Numbered from the stretch's first letter, positions 9,023-18,873 are shown. The stretch: DNA of 64,000 bases from UTCHB3 sp008363265 (GCA_045863055.1 BTUW01000024.1:1-64000), one strand, 5' to 3'. The notes: generated by a model not told the origin, from the letters alone. Program-made: numbers and translations.

Positions 9023-10267
9023 CTATTTCAAAAGAAGCATCTTCTTCACCGATGTGAAATTGCCTGCATTTAATTTATAAATGTACATTCCGCTAGGAAG
9101 GTTTGTCGCGTTGAACGCCACTTCATGCGATCCCGCCTCAACGAACCGGTCAACCAGAGTGGCAACCACTTCACCGAGTGAGTTATAAACCGTAAGAGTC
9201 ACATTCCCCGCGAAGGGCATCGCGAAACGGATAACGGTTTCCGGGTTGAAGGGGTTCGGATAGTTCTGATCAAGTGTGAAATCAACGGGTGTACTACCTT
9301 CTTCATCGACTGAGGTTGCGCCTTCGAGCTTGTATATCGCTCCGTTGTCACCAACCGCCCAGCCGGTTCCGTTGGGAGTGAAGGTAACCGATCTGAAATT
9401 CTCGAACATCGGAACGGGACTCGCTGTTAATGCCGTCCATGTGGTACCGCCGTCGGTTGTTTTATAGGCCCCGTAATTACCAAGGAAAAACATCGTTCTC
9501 CCGACAACATAACCGGTGTTTGCATCCGTGAAGTAGACACCATGGAAGTAGTAAGGGCCCGTTGAGATGGTAGTTGACTGTGTCCAGGTTACTCCGCCAT
9601 CTGTGGTTTTTTGGACAAAATTGTCCTGCCCCCATGTCTCTGACACAAACCCTCTGTTCGCGTCGAGAAAGTGGATATCCCGCACCGAGGCAAAACCATT
9701 GATCTTTGCCCATGTAACCCCGCCGTCTGTTGTTCGCAGGAAAGAAGTTCCTCCTCCGGCCCAGCCAATGTTATTATCAAGGAATTTTATACTTCTCAGG
9801 GTTGATGTCGCTGTTGTAGTAACCGTCTGCCAGGATGTCCCGCCATTGATGGTTTTGATCATAAAGCCATCATTACCGACTGCCCAGCCGTTATTTTCAT
9901 TCTGAAAGAAAATGGCTTCAATTGAAGTAAGATTTGGAGCTCCGGTGGTTTGCGCCACCCAAGTGGCTCCGCCGTCCGTTGTTTTACTGATCTTTCCGAA
10001 TGTACCGCAGATCCACGCTGTTGTTGCTGAAACGGCAAAAAAACCACGGGTATCACTTATATTGGTTGTATATGAGGTCCATGTTGTTCCGCCATCCGTG
10101 GTCTTAAGAACACTTGACTCCCCGGCGATCCACCCCAGATCGTTGTTCAGGAACTGGACCTTTCTTAATCTGTCAGAGGTCGGGGAAGTTACTCCGGTCC
10201 ACTGCGGCAGGAGATCGGCCGCGATAATGAAAAAGAAGAAAAAAGTCAGTTGAAAGATTCTGCACAT
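9023..10267 (-). CDS. Secreted YCF48-like beta-propeller protein with T9SS sorting domain
   Basis: About 414 aa from ATG 10267, chosen because it begins the signal peptide MCRIFQLTFFFFF and has an AAAGG ribosome site 8 bases upstream; a TTG at 10300 would only add residues before the signal. The body has six repeats of the type KTTDGG-TW spaced 40-50 residues, the hallmark of YCF48/BNR-type propellers. The C-terminal 80 residues are a type IX secretion sorting domain (QNYPNPFNPETVIRF, then GMYIYKLNAGNF and a KKMLLLK end). The protein is thus probably exported to the cell surface or medium; ligand unknown. Confidence 0.9.
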   Translation of the reverse strand: MCRIFQLTFFFFFIIAADLLPQWTGVTSPTSDRLRKVQFLNNDLGWIAGESSVLKTTDGGTTWTSYTTNISDTRGFFAVSATTAWICGTFGKISKTTDGGATWVAQTTGAPNLTSIEAIFFQNENNGWAVGNDGFMIKTINGGTSWQTVTTTATSTLRSIKFLDNNIGWAGGGTSFLRTTDGGVTWAKINGFASVRDIHFLDANRGFVSETWGQDNFVQKTTDGGVTWTQSTTISTGPYYFHGVYFTDANTGYVVGRTMFFLGNYGAYKTTDGGTTWTALTASPVPMFENFRSVTFTPNGTGWAVGDNGAIYKLEGATSVDEEGSTPVDFTLDQNYPNPFNPETVIRFAMPFAGNVTLTVYNSLGEVVATLVDRFVEAGSHEVAFNATNLPSGMYIYKLNAGNFTSVKKMLLLK

Positions 10268-10342
10268 TGCGATTACCTTTGGATTAATTGAACTGCACAA
10301 ATTTAGTACAGGGGCAATACGCGTATCAATAACGCAAACGCG

Positions 10343-10981
10343 TCATTTTATCAGGTTTTCGCGGAGGGCTTTCGATACTGCCTGTGCCTTCGAGGTCACC
10401 TGCAGTTTGCGGTAGATGTTTCTTAAATGGTTGCGGACAGTCTCGTAACTGATAAAGAGTTTATCAGCAATGGTATGGGAATCAATGCCGTCAACGAGAA
10501 GGGCGAGTATTTCGTTTTCCCGCTGGGTAAGTTCATAGTCTATGCCGGACTGGTTCTTTTTATTGAAGAAATCGACAACTTTTCTGGCGATATAGGGCGA
10601 CATCGGTGCGCCGCCCGAGACCACTTCATCAATCGCGGAAAGTATCTTAAGAGGCGGTGTGTTTTTCAACAGATAACCGTCAGCACCCGCCTGCATCGCG
10701 TTAAAGATGTTTTCGGAGTCGTCAAAGATCGTCATCATGATGATCCTGACTTCGGGATATTTATCTTTTATGAGCGGTAGTGCCTCAATTCCCGATTTCC
10801 CAGGTAGATTGATATCAAGCAGCACCACTTCCACTTCGGGGAGGCCGGCAAGCGCGGCTTCAACTGATGAGAAGTTCGCCAGGCAGCTATAACCGGGCGA
10901 AAATGAGATGAAGTTCACCAGCCCTTCACGGAAGTCGCGGTGATCCTCAACAATGGCGATGCTAATTTCTCTATTTTCCAT
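10343..10981 (-). CDS. NarL/FixJ-type response regulator
   Basis: A 212-aa two-component regulator. The receiver domain (1-120) has the acidic pair in IVEDH, the phospho-acceptor Asp in VVLLDINLPGKSG near residue 55 and LLKNTPP with the conserved Lys. The C-terminal LuxR-type DNA-binding domain reads LTQRENEILALLVDG and YETVRNHLRNIYRKL. It lies 47 bases downstream of the large sensor kinase on the same strand, which is almost certainly its partner. Targets are not evident from the window. Confidence 0.95.
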   Translation of the reverse strand: MENREISIAIVEDHRDFREGLVNFISFSPGYSCLANFSSVEAALAGLPEVEVVLLDINLPGKSGIEALPLIKDKYPEVRIIMMTIFDDSENIFNAMQAGADGYLLKNTPPLKILSAIDEVVSGGAPMSPYIARKVVDFFNKKNQSGIDYELTQRENEILALLVDGIDSHTIADKLFISYETVRNHLRNIYRKLQVTSKAQAVSKALRENLIK

Positions 10982-11028
10982 GCGTCAAGATCGGAAATTC
11001 CGCCGTGTAACCAAATAGCGCGATTGCG

Positions 11029-14000
11029 TCATTTTTCGATCCCGCAGTTTATCATGACCGTAGTCCCCCCGCCTTCCGAACTCTCGATAAGTGAAGTGGC
11101 GCCGATCTCCTCGCACCTCTTTCTGATGTTGGTCAGGCCGTTGCCGCCGAGCTTTTCGGCCTGCGATTCCATTCTGAACCCCTTCCCGTCGTCGGTGATC
11201 CTGATCTCGATCCTGCCCGGCTCTGCCTCGACCGATATCTTAATCATGCCCGCGCCCGAGTGCTTAACGGCATTAAGCAGAGCCTCTTTAACTGAAAGAT
11301 AGAGGTTTCGTCTGATCTCATCTCCGAGTATGCCTGATGATCCCCCTGTTTTCTCAAAATCAAACTTGATCCCCGCTGCCTCGCAAAGTTCACGGGCGAG
11401 TATCCTGATGCGAAGCGCGAGGTTCTCAACCGTGTCGTATTGCGGGGAGACCGACCATACGATATCCCTCATCGCCTGCTCTGCTTCAGTGAGGAGCGAG
11501 GCTGATTTCTCGATCATCTTCTTCGCGGTTTCATCATCGCGACCGAGCACATTTGTTGCCGACTGCATATAGAGCCCGGCACCGCTTACGGTTGATGCAA
11601 GATCATCGTGGAGGTCGCGGGCTATCCTGTCGCGGGTTTTGGTCCGCTCGAGCATTATCATCTTCTCTTTTTCAAGCTCCGCGATCTCACGGTTCAGTTT
11701 TCTGCGGGAAAGGGTGTATGTTATCATCACGATTACCCCCGCTAAAAAGAGGCCGGTGAGGGTCCAGAACCACGCGGTCATCCAGAATGGGGGAACCACC
11801 ACAATCCTCGCAAGCACCGTCTCACCACTCCATCCGTCATCCCCGTTTGAGGCCTTCGCCTTAAGTGTGTATTCCCCCGGCGGGAGGTTAGAGACATCAA
11901 CAGTTCTACGGTTTCCGGCGCTGACCCACTCATCGGTTAGCCCCTCGAGTTTCCAGAAGTAGAGGTTGTAGGCATCATCCTCAAATGTTATCGCTGACAT
12001 TTCGAACGAGAAGAAGTTCTCATCATGCTCAAGCACCAATTCACCATCAGTAAGTCTGCCTAGGGCGGGTTCATTCAATACTTTCAGATCGGTCAGCGCG
12101 AGCTTTGGGATTATACCGCTTCTTTGAACTTCCGTGGGATCGAAAACCGTCAGCCCACGGCTTCCCCCGAAATAAAACTTTCCATCGGATCCAGCGTAAT
12201 AAGCATTCTGGTTGAAATCAACAGATAGTACACCGTCACTTTTGGTGTAGTTGCGGGTTTTGAGTGTGCGGCGGTCTATCCTCACAAGGCCCTTCGTGGT
12301 TGATGCCCAAATGAATCCGGAACTGTCGGCCAGCAAACCAAACACCAGATTGCTCGTCAAGCCGTTTGTCGTGGTCAAATATCTTATGCTCTTAAGGTCG
12401 CGGCTGATTATGTTAATGCCGCCATTCATCGTTCCCGCCCAGATGTTACCGTCTTTGTCCTTGGTGATCGACATTATCTTGTCGCTGAGGAGTTTTAAGC
12501 TGCTTTCAGGCCGGGTGCTGTAGCGGGTGTAGGTCATGTTCGAAGTGTTGATCCTCAGGAGGCCTTCGCTGTTCGTTCCGGCCCAGAGGGTGTTGCCATC
12601 ACGGTAAAGTGAGAGGATATAGCTGTTGCCTTCATCTCCGAAGTCGCACGGGAAGTAGAATGTCTTGTAATTGCCGGTTTCGGTGGAGTATCTGACGATA
12701 CCGCTGACTGTCCCCAGCCAGAGCTCCCCGCTCTCCCCTTCGATGATCGAAAGTGCTCTGTTTATCCAATCCTCTTCTCCTGAGGGAGCCCGTAAACGGA
12801 TCACCTTCGTTGAAACAGCGTCACCATTGATCGTAAGTTTAAGAAGTCCTTTCCGCGTGCCTGCCCAGATACCACCCTTGCTGTCTTTGAACAGGCGGTA
12901 AACCGGAACCTTCCCCTCCCCCGGTACTATCCCTGGGTGCTTTTTGAATGTTTGGCCGGTTTGGTCAAAGGTATAGAGTCCGGCTGTCGTACCGATCAGC
13001 ATCTTTGAACCCGGTAGCTGGAGCATGGCTATCAGCATCTCCTCTCCGACTGTTTCCTTCCATTTGCCGTCTTCAGGGAAGTTTTGGAACGGTACCTTCC
13101 TGCCTGATATTTTCAACAAGCCTGAGCCCGTGCCAACCCATAAATTCCCCAGATGATCCTCAAAAACCGAATAAACCACACCGCTCCAACGATAATCCTC
13201 TCCACCATCAGGGATCAGTGTGGTGTGAACCTTCCCGTTCACATCCAAAAGGAAGAAACCCTCGTTCGTAACAATGCGCGTTACCCCTTTGGTATCGGTG
13301 TGAATCTGATATGTGTAGAAGCTATTGGGTATTTTCACTTCAAGAAGCTTCAGCAATTTTCTTGTCTTGCCGGTTATGGCCTCAAACTCGTGAAGTTCGC
13401 CGTTTTTGGTAACCAGTTTCACTTTCCCGTTCACCACGCCTGAAATTCCGCTAAGTTCGAAGGGCAAAAGGATCTTCCTTACCACTTTTTGCTTATCCAG
13501 CAGAAAAAGGAAATTGTTGCGATAAAACGCCGCGACTATTTCTGAATTTTTTATCTCCCCACGTTCGGGAAGGAGTGTACAACTCAGATCAGAGTTATTG
13601 ATGAGCATTACCCCCTTGCCGGAGAGGAGCACCGTGTGTCCATTGTCGAACCTGATCGGATAGTTGTTCCACTCTGCAATCAGAAGTTCTCCCTTACTAT
13701 CTTTTAGGTGGGTGAATTTCCCGGTCAGGGGGTCGAGTATGTCAACTTTACCGTCGATTGCAGTGGTCCATGGCCTGCCCCGGCTATCGACCGATACTTT
13801 AAGAAGATTGTTGTTCGAGAGGGATGAAGTGTCGCCGGGTATGTGGCTGTGATTTTTGAAGTAGTGCCCATCGTATCTGTCGAGTCCGCCCCAGGTTGCT
13901 ATCCAAAGGAAACCCTCCTGACTTTGGGCAATCGACCTTACCGCTGCTTGAGAAAGCCCCTGCTCAACGCCGAGCAGTACAGGTTTTCTCTGCGCGAACC

Positions 14001-14067
14001 ACTGCTCCTGCTGCATCAAAAGCAGCAGGAAAGTAAACAGCGTGATCCGCGCAAAAACCCGTGTCAT
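11029..14067 (-). CDS. Hybrid-propeller sensor histidine kinase (Reg_prop/Y_Y_Y/HisKA_3)
   Basis: A 1012-aa membrane sensor kinase counted from ATG 14067, which gives a good signal peptide (MTRVFARITLFTFLLLL), has AAAGGGGGG upstream, and avoids overlap with the neighbouring yitT end at 14090. The periplasmic part holds many 'two-component regulator propeller' repeats such as GFLWIATWGGLDRYDG, then a Y_Y_Y domain (NLPPGEYTLKAKAS) near residue 740, one membrane helix (WFWTLTGLFLAGVIVMITY), and a cytoplasmic HisKA_3 domain with DRIARDLHDDLAS (His near 820) and an HATPase domain ending GGGTTVMI. Such kinases sense extracellular ligands, often glycans in Bacteroidota. Partner: the regulator at 10343-10981. 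Confidence 0.94.
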   Translation of the reverse strand: MTRVFARITLFTFLLLLMQQEQWFAQRKPVLLGVEQGLSQAAVRSIAQSQEGFLWIATWGGLDRYDGHYFKNHSHIPGDTSSLSNNNLLKVSVDSRGRPWTTAIDGKVDILDPLTGKFTHLKDSKGELLIAEWNNYPIRFDNGHTVLLSGKGVMLINNSDLSCTLLPERGEIKNSEIVAAFYRNNFLFLLDKQKVVRKILLPFELSGISGVVNGKVKLVTKNGELHEFEAITGKTRKLLKLLEVKIPNSFYTYQIHTDTKGVTRIVTNEGFFLLDVNGKVHTTLIPDGGEDYRWSGVVYSVFEDHLGNLWVGTGSGLLKISGRKVPFQNFPEDGKWKETVGEEMLIAMLQLPGSKMLIGTTAGLYTFDQTGQTFKKHPGIVPGEGKVPVYRLFKDSKGGIWAGTRKGLLKLTINGDAVSTKVIRLRAPSGEEDWINRALSIIEGESGELWLGTVSGIVRYSTETGNYKTFYFPCDFGDEGNSYILSLYRDGNTLWAGTNSEGLLRINTSNMTYTRYSTRPESSLKLLSDKIMSITKDKDGNIWAGTMNGGINIISRDLKSIRYLTTTNGLTSNLVFGLLADSSGFIWASTTKGLVRIDRRTLKTRNYTKSDGVLSVDFNQNAYYAGSDGKFYFGGSRGLTVFDPTEVQRSGIIPKLALTDLKVLNEPALGRLTDGELVLEHDENFFSFEMSAITFEDDAYNLYFWKLEGLTDEWVSAGNRRTVDVSNLPPGEYTLKAKASNGDDGWSGETVLARIVVVPPFWMTAWFWTLTGLFLAGVIVMITYTLSRRKLNREIAELEKEKMIMLERTKTRDRIARDLHDDLASTVSGAGLYMQSATNVLGRDDETAKKMIEKSASLLTEAEQAMRDIVWSVSPQYDTVENLALRIRILARELCEAAGIKFDFEKTGGSSGILGDEIRRNLYLSVKEALLNAVKHSGAGMIKISVEAEPGRIEIRITDDGKGFRMESQAEKLGGNGLTNIRKRCEEIGATSLIESSEGGGTTVMINCGIEK

Positions 14068-14089
14068 CCCGGCATTCCCCCCTTTGTTC

Positions 14090-15025
14090 TCAGATCCTTC
14101 GCCTGAATCCGTCACCCAGGATCTCATGAACATTGTTGATGATCATGAAGGCTGTGGGGTCAACCTTGTGGACGATCTCAGTGAGTTTTGGCAGCTCTTT
14201 ATTTGTGATAACCGTATAGATAACCTCACGGTCGATGTTGCGGTAGAGACCTCTCGACTTCAAGGCAGTCGCCCCGCGGCTAAGTTCGTTCATAATAGCC
14301 TCACCTACCTCATCGTTCTTGTCGGAGATGATTATCGCCGCCTTGGCATAGTCGAATCCGTCGATTATCAGGTCAACCAGTCTTGAGGAGATGAAGAGGA
14401 GAAGAATGGCATAAAGTGTGAGTGAGAGGGCCGGTTTTTCGGGGCTCAGGCCTTTCCACTCGATAACCGAACCGGCGAGGAGTATCACGAAGATATCGAT
14501 CAGAATGATCGCCGTGCCCGGTTTCATGCCATATTTCTTTTTCAGAATTGCAGCCACGATGTCAGAGCCCGCGGTGGTTCCTCCGAACTTGAAGATAATG
14601 CCGAGACCCGTTCCAAGGAGAACAGCTCCGATTATTATCAGAAAGAGGAAATCATGTTTGAGAAGGTCCTGTACGGTTTGGGAGTCCTGCAGGCGGATGA
14701 AGCCGAGACCGGGGAAATCACCCCTGAGCATGTCGATGAAGAAGGAGTTGATTGTAAAGCCGTAAAAGGTTCTTATTCCGAACGATTTTCCAAGCTCCTT
14801 CAGCCCCCATATATATAACGGTACATTCAGCACCCAGATCGCGATACCGACGGGGATGGCCCCGTTCGTAAAATAATAAAGCGCCATCGAGAGTCCGCTG
14901 ACACCTCCCGGCACCACTTTCGCGTCGATAAGGAAGATGCTGATACCGAGCGCCATTATAAAGGCACCGAGGGCGATCAACAAGTAATCTGTTATAATTC
15001 GTTTTTTAGATTTAATAAGGTCCAT
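14090..15025 (-). CDS. YitT family membrane protein (DUF161/DUF2179)
   Basis: A 311-aa membrane protein from ATG 15025 (a TTG 33 bases further upstream adds a short hydrophilic leader and is less likely). Five hydrophobic segments lie in the first 215 residues, including LLIALGAFIMALGISIFL and the glycine-rich VVPGGVSGLSMAL, typical of YitT. The last 85 residues form the cytoplasmic DUF2179 domain (AIIISDKNDEVGEAIMNEL, RGATALKSRGLY). Family members are predicted transporters without a proven substrate. The gene stops 23 bases before the sensor kinase start. Confidence 0.93.
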   Translation of the reverse strand: MDLIKSKKRIITDYLLIALGAFIMALGISIFLIDAKVVPGGVSGLSMALYYFTNGAIPVGIAIWVLNVPLYIWGLKELGKSFGIRTFYGFTINSFFIDMLRGDFPGLGFIRLQDSQTVQDLLKHDFLFLIIIGAVLLGTGLGIIFKFGGTTAGSDIVAAILKKKYGMKPGTAIILIDIFVILLAGSVIEWKGLSPEKPALSLTLYAILLLFISSRLVDLIIDGFDYAKAAIIISDKNDEVGEAIMNELSRGATALKSRGLYRNIDREVIYTVITNKELPKLTEIVHKVDPTAFMIINNVHEILGDGFRRRI

Positions 15026-15113
15026 ATTCCTGTGTTTTTTTGTTTTTTGAGTTAGCAAAAATACCTCTTTTACCCCACGCGATAAAAATTATGAAGAATG
15101 ATTCATTTTTTAC

Positions 15114-15181
15114 TTGCACCTGAAGTTTAAAAAGATATATTAGTGTACGTTAACTGTTATCTTTTTTTGAAACGAACGTTC
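15114..15181 (+). promoter_or_regulatory. Possible promoter and palindrome before the tandem MerR gene
   Basis: TTGCAC (15114-15119) and TATATT (15136-15141) are spaced 16 bp and resemble -35/-10 boxes. Downstream, GAACGTTC (15174-15181) is a perfect 8-bp palindrome 11 bases before the ATG, a possible autoregulatory site. The assignment is by eye, and promoter rules in this phylum may differ from the sigma-70 consensus. Confidence 0.3.
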
Positions 15182-15192
15182 AGGTATAGGTT

Positions 15193-15909
15193 ATGAAAGA
15201 GATATTCACCGCGGATGAGTTCGCATCAAAGCTCGGAATATCAAAAAGAATACTCGCTGACTGGGAGAAGGAGGAACTTGTAAAGCCCTCCGGTACTTCA
15301 GATGAGGGAGTTCCCCTCTACACTGCCTGGCAGTTTGAGCGGGGGCAACACCTCAAGAAGCTACACGAGCTCGGCTACGGGTTCGACGATATTAAAAAGA
15401 TCATTAAGAAAGTGGGCCTCCCAAAAGTGAGCTCGGAAAACGGAAAACAGAACCTGAACGAGAGCTATCTGACCGTCGGGCAGATAGCTGAAAGCGTGAA
15501 GGTAAGCCCCAGAACCATCAAGCACTGGGAGGAGATGGGGATAATCGAACCCGATATGCGCAGCGAAGGAGGTTACCGCCTCTACGCCCGCCGCTGGGTT
15601 TTCATCGCCAATCTGATAAAAGACCTCCAGCTCTTCGGCTACTCCTTGGACGAGATAAAAAAGGTGTCCGACTATTTCCGCGTGTTTCTCGACCTCTCAT
15701 CAAACCTCGAGACACACAAGATCGACGACGCGGAAGGAAAACTTAACGAGCTGCTGATCGCGATCGATGGTTTGTTCGACAAGATGGAGCTCTTCAAAGC
15801 CGGGATCTCCCGTTGGGAAGACCTCCTGAAGAAAAAGAAAAAAGAGATAATCACGCTCAAACAGAAAAATTCAAAACGCCCGCAGGCGGCCACGGAGGAT
15901 CAAAAATGA
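15193..15909 (+). CDS. Regulator with two tandem MerR-type DNA-binding domains
   Basis: A 238-aa protein with two MerR helix-turn-helix domains in one chain. Domain 1 (about 3-75) reads FTADEFASKLGISKRILADWEKEELVKP and ends LGYGFDDIKKIIKKVG. Domain 2 (about 95-165) reads LTVGQIAESVKVSPRTIKHWEEMGIIEP and ends LFGYSLDEIKKVSDYF. A helical region with Lys-rich end follows, probably a dimerising coiled coil. Normal MerR proteins have one such domain and bind as dimers, so this chain could recognise a four-part site or bind as a monomer. No metal-binding Cys cluster is visible. Its stop overlaps the start of the hydrolase gene (ATGA), so the two are translationally coupled. Confidence 0.88.
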   Translation: MKEIFTADEFASKLGISKRILADWEKEELVKPSGTSDEGVPLYTAWQFERGQHLKKLHELGYGFDDIKKIIKKVGLPKVSSENGKQNLNESYLTVGQIAESVKVSPRTIKHWEEMGIIEPDMRSEGGYRLYARRWVFIANLIKDLQLFGYSLDEIKKVSDYFRVFLDLSSNLETHKIDDAEGKLNELLIAIDGLFDKMELFKAGISRWEDLLKKKKKEIITLKQKNSKRPQAATEDQK

Positions 15910-17147
15910 GCTTCCTCGACCTTTATTCGAATCTAAAGGAACACTTTAATACTGTTGATCCAATTATAGATATCAATGGTCACGATGTAAGAGTGACCAA
16001 CCACCCCTTCATCAGCGACACTTCGAGGGCCTTCCCCGAGGGAGATGAGTACTCTGAGCTCAATCCTCTGGTGAAAGCCCTTATGAAGTATTACCTCTCG
16101 CAGAATGAGTTCTCCGACCGCTACCTGATGAAACGGCTGAACACCCCTGACAGCACGGTTGAAGAGAACAATTCGTTCACATTCTCGATGATGAGCGATG
16201 AAAAGGCGGCCAATTCTGACACCGCGATCCTCCTTCTGCACGGACTGAACGAACGCGGCTGGGAGAAATACCTCCCCTGGGCACACCGTCTGGTGAAACT
16301 GACGGGGCAACCCGTCATCCTCTTTCCACACGCGTTTCACATGCACAGGGCGCCGAAGTGCTGGTCGGATTTCCGCCTGATGAAAGAGATATCGAACGAA
16401 CGGAAAGTGCTCCTCCCGGCAGTTGAGATGTCGAGCCCCATAAATGTCGCCATCTCTTCCCGACTCCAGTTCGTACCGCAGAGATTCGTCTATTCAGGAC
16501 TTCAGACCATCTACGACATCACTAAACTGGCCCAGATGGCTCAGGAAGGTGAGATAGCGGGACTGAAACCGGGCACAAAACTTAACATATTCGGCTACTC
16601 GATCGGCGCGTTCATCGCCCAGATAGTGATGATGAGCAACCCCCTCGGGCTTTTCAACAGTTCGAAGTGCGTCCTTTTCTGCGGGGGAACCACCCTTGAC
16701 AGGATGGAGCCGACAAACAAATACATCCTCGATAGCGAGGCCGCCGGGGCACTGAAGGATTTCTATGTCCACCGTCTCGAGCAGAACCTTGCCACTGATG
16801 ACAGACTGAGGGCACTGTTCAGTCCCGACGCGGGCGAAACCTTCCTTTTCAAGTCTATGCTCTCACATGATGCAGGGCTGATCGCGCGTAAAAGACACCT
16901 CGCCAAGATAAGGGACAGGATCTGCGGCATCGCCCTCGATAAAGACCTCGTTATGCCCCCGTGGGCGATCGGCGAGGCACTCGCGAGCGATCACCCGAGA
17001 GAGATATCATTCGACACGGTTGATCTCGACTACGACTACACCCACGAGAATCCCTTCCCCATCCTCACTAAGATAAGGGACAAAGTCGATGACGGTTTCT
17101 CTGCCGTTTTCTCGAAAGCAGCATCATTTTTCAACGGCGCGGAGTGA
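15906..17147 (+). CDS. Alpha/beta-hydrolase-like protein coupled to the MerR regulator
   Basis: About 413 aa from ATG 15906, which overlaps the MerR stop in an ATGA junction; the upstream in-frame extension lies inside the MerR gene. The chain contains AILLLHGLNERGWEKYLPWA, an oxyanion-hole-type strand-turn, and FGYSIGAFIAQI (GxSxG nucleophile elbow with Ser), so it is an alpha/beta hydrolase of an unassigned subfamily, with a likely acid/His pair in the C-terminal 90 residues (LVMPPWAIG, HENPFP). There is no signal peptide, so it is cytoplasmic. Substrate unknown; co-expression with a MerR-type regulator suggests response to a small molecule or stress. Confidence 0.75.
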   Translation: MSFLDLYSNLKEHFNTVDPIIDINGHDVRVTNHPFISDTSRAFPEGDEYSELNPLVKALMKYYLSQNEFSDRYLMKRLNTPDSTVEENNSFTFSMMSDEKAANSDTAILLLHGLNERGWEKYLPWAHRLVKLTGQPVILFPHAFHMHRAPKCWSDFRLMKEISNERKVLLPAVEMSSPINVAISSRLQFVPQRFVYSGLQTIYDITKLAQMAQEGEIAGLKPGTKLNIFGYSIGAFIAQIVMMSNPLGLFNSSKCVLFCGGTTLDRMEPTNKYILDSEAAGALKDFYVHRLEQNLATDDRLRALFSPDAGETFLFKSMLSHDAGLIARKRHLAKIRDRICGIALDKDLVMPPWAIGEALASDHPREISFDTVDLDYDYTHENPFPILTKIRDKVDDGFSAVFSKAASFFNGAE

Positions 17148-17295
17148 CCCTTCCTTCAGCGAATAATAACAAAACCGTATTATTATAGTAAAATATTTTA
17201 TAAATATAGCGATTTTTCTTGCCTGATTTCGCACGGGAATTTATTTTAGGGTATAAAATAAATTTTTGTTTTGAACATTGAAGTAATCGAAGATC

Positions 17296-18873
17296 ATGAA
17301 AAAAATAGTCGTAATTCTGGTTGTTTTTTTCCTTACCGTTATTAGCGTGATATTGTTTCTCAGACCCAACGAGATTCCTCAGAGCCTGACCTCACAATTG
17401 AAGGAAAAATACACTCAAAAGCATGTCCCATCCGTTGACCACAAAAAATTCACGGCTCTCCAAAAGAACTTTTCACACCCACGGGAAGTGACCGAAGTCT
17501 GCATTACCTGCCACACCGAAAGACACAAGGAAGTGATGCAGTCGAGCCACTGGAACTGGCAGAGGGAAGAGTATGTGAAAGGCCGCGGCATTATCCATAT
17601 CGGAAAACACAACGCGATCAACAACTTCTGCATTGGCGTCGAAGGTAACGAGCAAAGCTGCGCGAAGTGCCACATCGGCTTCGGTATGACCAGCGACCTG
17701 AAGGCCCTGACCGACTCGACCAACATAGACTGCCTCGTCTGCCACGACAACTCCGATACCTATGTGAAAGGCTCGGAAATGGCGGGTGCCCCGGACCCAA
17801 AGGTTAACCTGAGCACCGTCGCGCAAAATGTCGGAAAACCAACACGCTCCAACTGCGGCGTTTGCCACTTCTATGGCGGCGGCGGAAATAATGTCAAGCA
17901 CGGCGACCTTGAATCATCGATGTTCGAACCATCCAAGGATATCGATGTCCACATGGCTGTCGAGGGGGCAAATATGTCATGCGTCGACTGTCACACCTCC
18001 CAAAATCACAAGATGAAGGGGAAGGTTTACTCCCTCTCTTCTATGAACCGCGACAGGTCATCATGCGAACAGTGCCATACCGAGGCACCACACGAAGCGG
18101 CAATTCTGAACGAACACACACTTAAGGTTGCATGCCAAACCTGCCATATCCCCGTTTACGCCAAGGTTAACGCCACCAAAACCGAGTGGGACTGGTCGAC
18201 CGCGGGTCAACTGAAAGACGGAAAACCCTTCGAGATAGACGACAAAGACGGTAACCACACCTATCTTTCTATAAAAGGAACATTCAAGTGGGGCAAAAAC
18301 CTGAAGCCTGACTACATCTGGTTCAACGGTACTGCCGACCACTACCTCCTCGGAGACACCATAGCAGACACTTCCAAACCCCTTCAGATTAATACCCTGA
18401 ATGGCTCTTACTCCGATCCCGACTCGAAGATCACCCCCGTGAAAATTCACAAGGCTAAACAGCCTTACGACCCCGTTACCAAAATGCTGATTCAACCGAA
18501 ACTCTTCGCCGACACGAAAGGTGAGGGTGCTTTCTGGAAGGACTTCGACTGGAAGCGCGCCTCCGCTGTCGGTATGGCCGAGGTGAACCTCCCCTTCAGC
18601 GGTGAGTATTCATTCATTGAAACTGAGATGACCTGGCCCATTAACCACATGGTCTCCTCAAAGGAACTTACCGTTGACTGTGTCGAGTGCCACTCCCGTA
18701 ACGAAAGCAGACTCGCGGGACTGAACGACTTCTACATGCCCGCCCGCGACTACTCACCACTGATCGACACCGCCGGCAACTGGGTGATCATCCTGAGCAT
18801 CATCGGCGTCTTCGCCCACGGCTCAGCGCGCGTTTACTCCTCCAGAAAACAGAAGAAAGGGGCCTCAAAATGA
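17296..18873 (+). CDS. Octahaem c-type cytochrome, tetrathionate reductase (OTR) family
   Basis: A 525-aa exported cytochrome. An N-terminal helix (MKKIVVILVVFFLTVISVILFL) acts as signal or anchor. Eight CxxCH sites lie at residues 69, 122, 146, 187, 229, 257, 280 and 462, matching the octahaem tetrathionate reductase family in number and in the long gap before the last haem. OTR-type enzymes reduce tetrathionate and can also act on nitrite or hydroxylamine in vitro. Unlike the soluble Shewanella enzyme, this one has a C-terminal hydrophobic segment (about 494-512), so it is probably bound to the membrane at both ends. It heads a four-gene operon with a cytochrome b and two YeeE/YedE transporters, which favours a sulfur-compound substrate. 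Confidence 0.9.
   Translation: MKKIVVILVVFFLTVISVILFLRPNEIPQSLTSQLKEKYTQKHVPSVDHKKFTALQKNFSHPREVTEVCITCHTERHKEVMQSSHWNWQREEYVKGRGIIHIGKHNAINNFCIGVEGNEQSCAKCHIGFGMTSDLKALTDSTNIDCLVCHDNSDTYVKGSEMAGAPDPKVNLSTVAQNVGKPTRSNCGVCHFYGGGGNNVKHGDLESSMFEPSKDIDVHMAVEGANMSCVDCHTSQNHKMKGKVYSLSSMNRDRSSCEQCHTEAPHEAAILNEHTLKVACQTCHIPVYAKVNATKTEWDWSTAGQLKDGKPFEIDDKDGNHTYLSIKGTFKWGKNLKPDYIWFNGTADHYLLGDTIADTSKPLQINTLNGSYSDPDSKITPVKIHKAKQPYDPVTKMLIQPKLFADTKGEGAFWKDFDWKRASAVGMAEVNLPFSGEYSFIETEMTWPINHMVSSKELTVDCVECHSRNESRLAGLNDFYMPARDYSPLIDTAGNWVIILSIIGVFAHGSARVYSSRKQKKGASK

Noticed and set aside
9400..10250. Regularly spaced similar DNA segments resembling a repeat array
   Set aside because: They encode the KTTDGG-TW protein repeats of the propeller gene; spacing and sequence vary, so this is not a CRISPR. 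I found no CRISPR array in the window.
15813..15905. Extension of the hydrolase frame into the MerR gene
   Set aside because: The sequence overlaps the MerR C-terminus; the ATGA junction at 15906 is the natural start.
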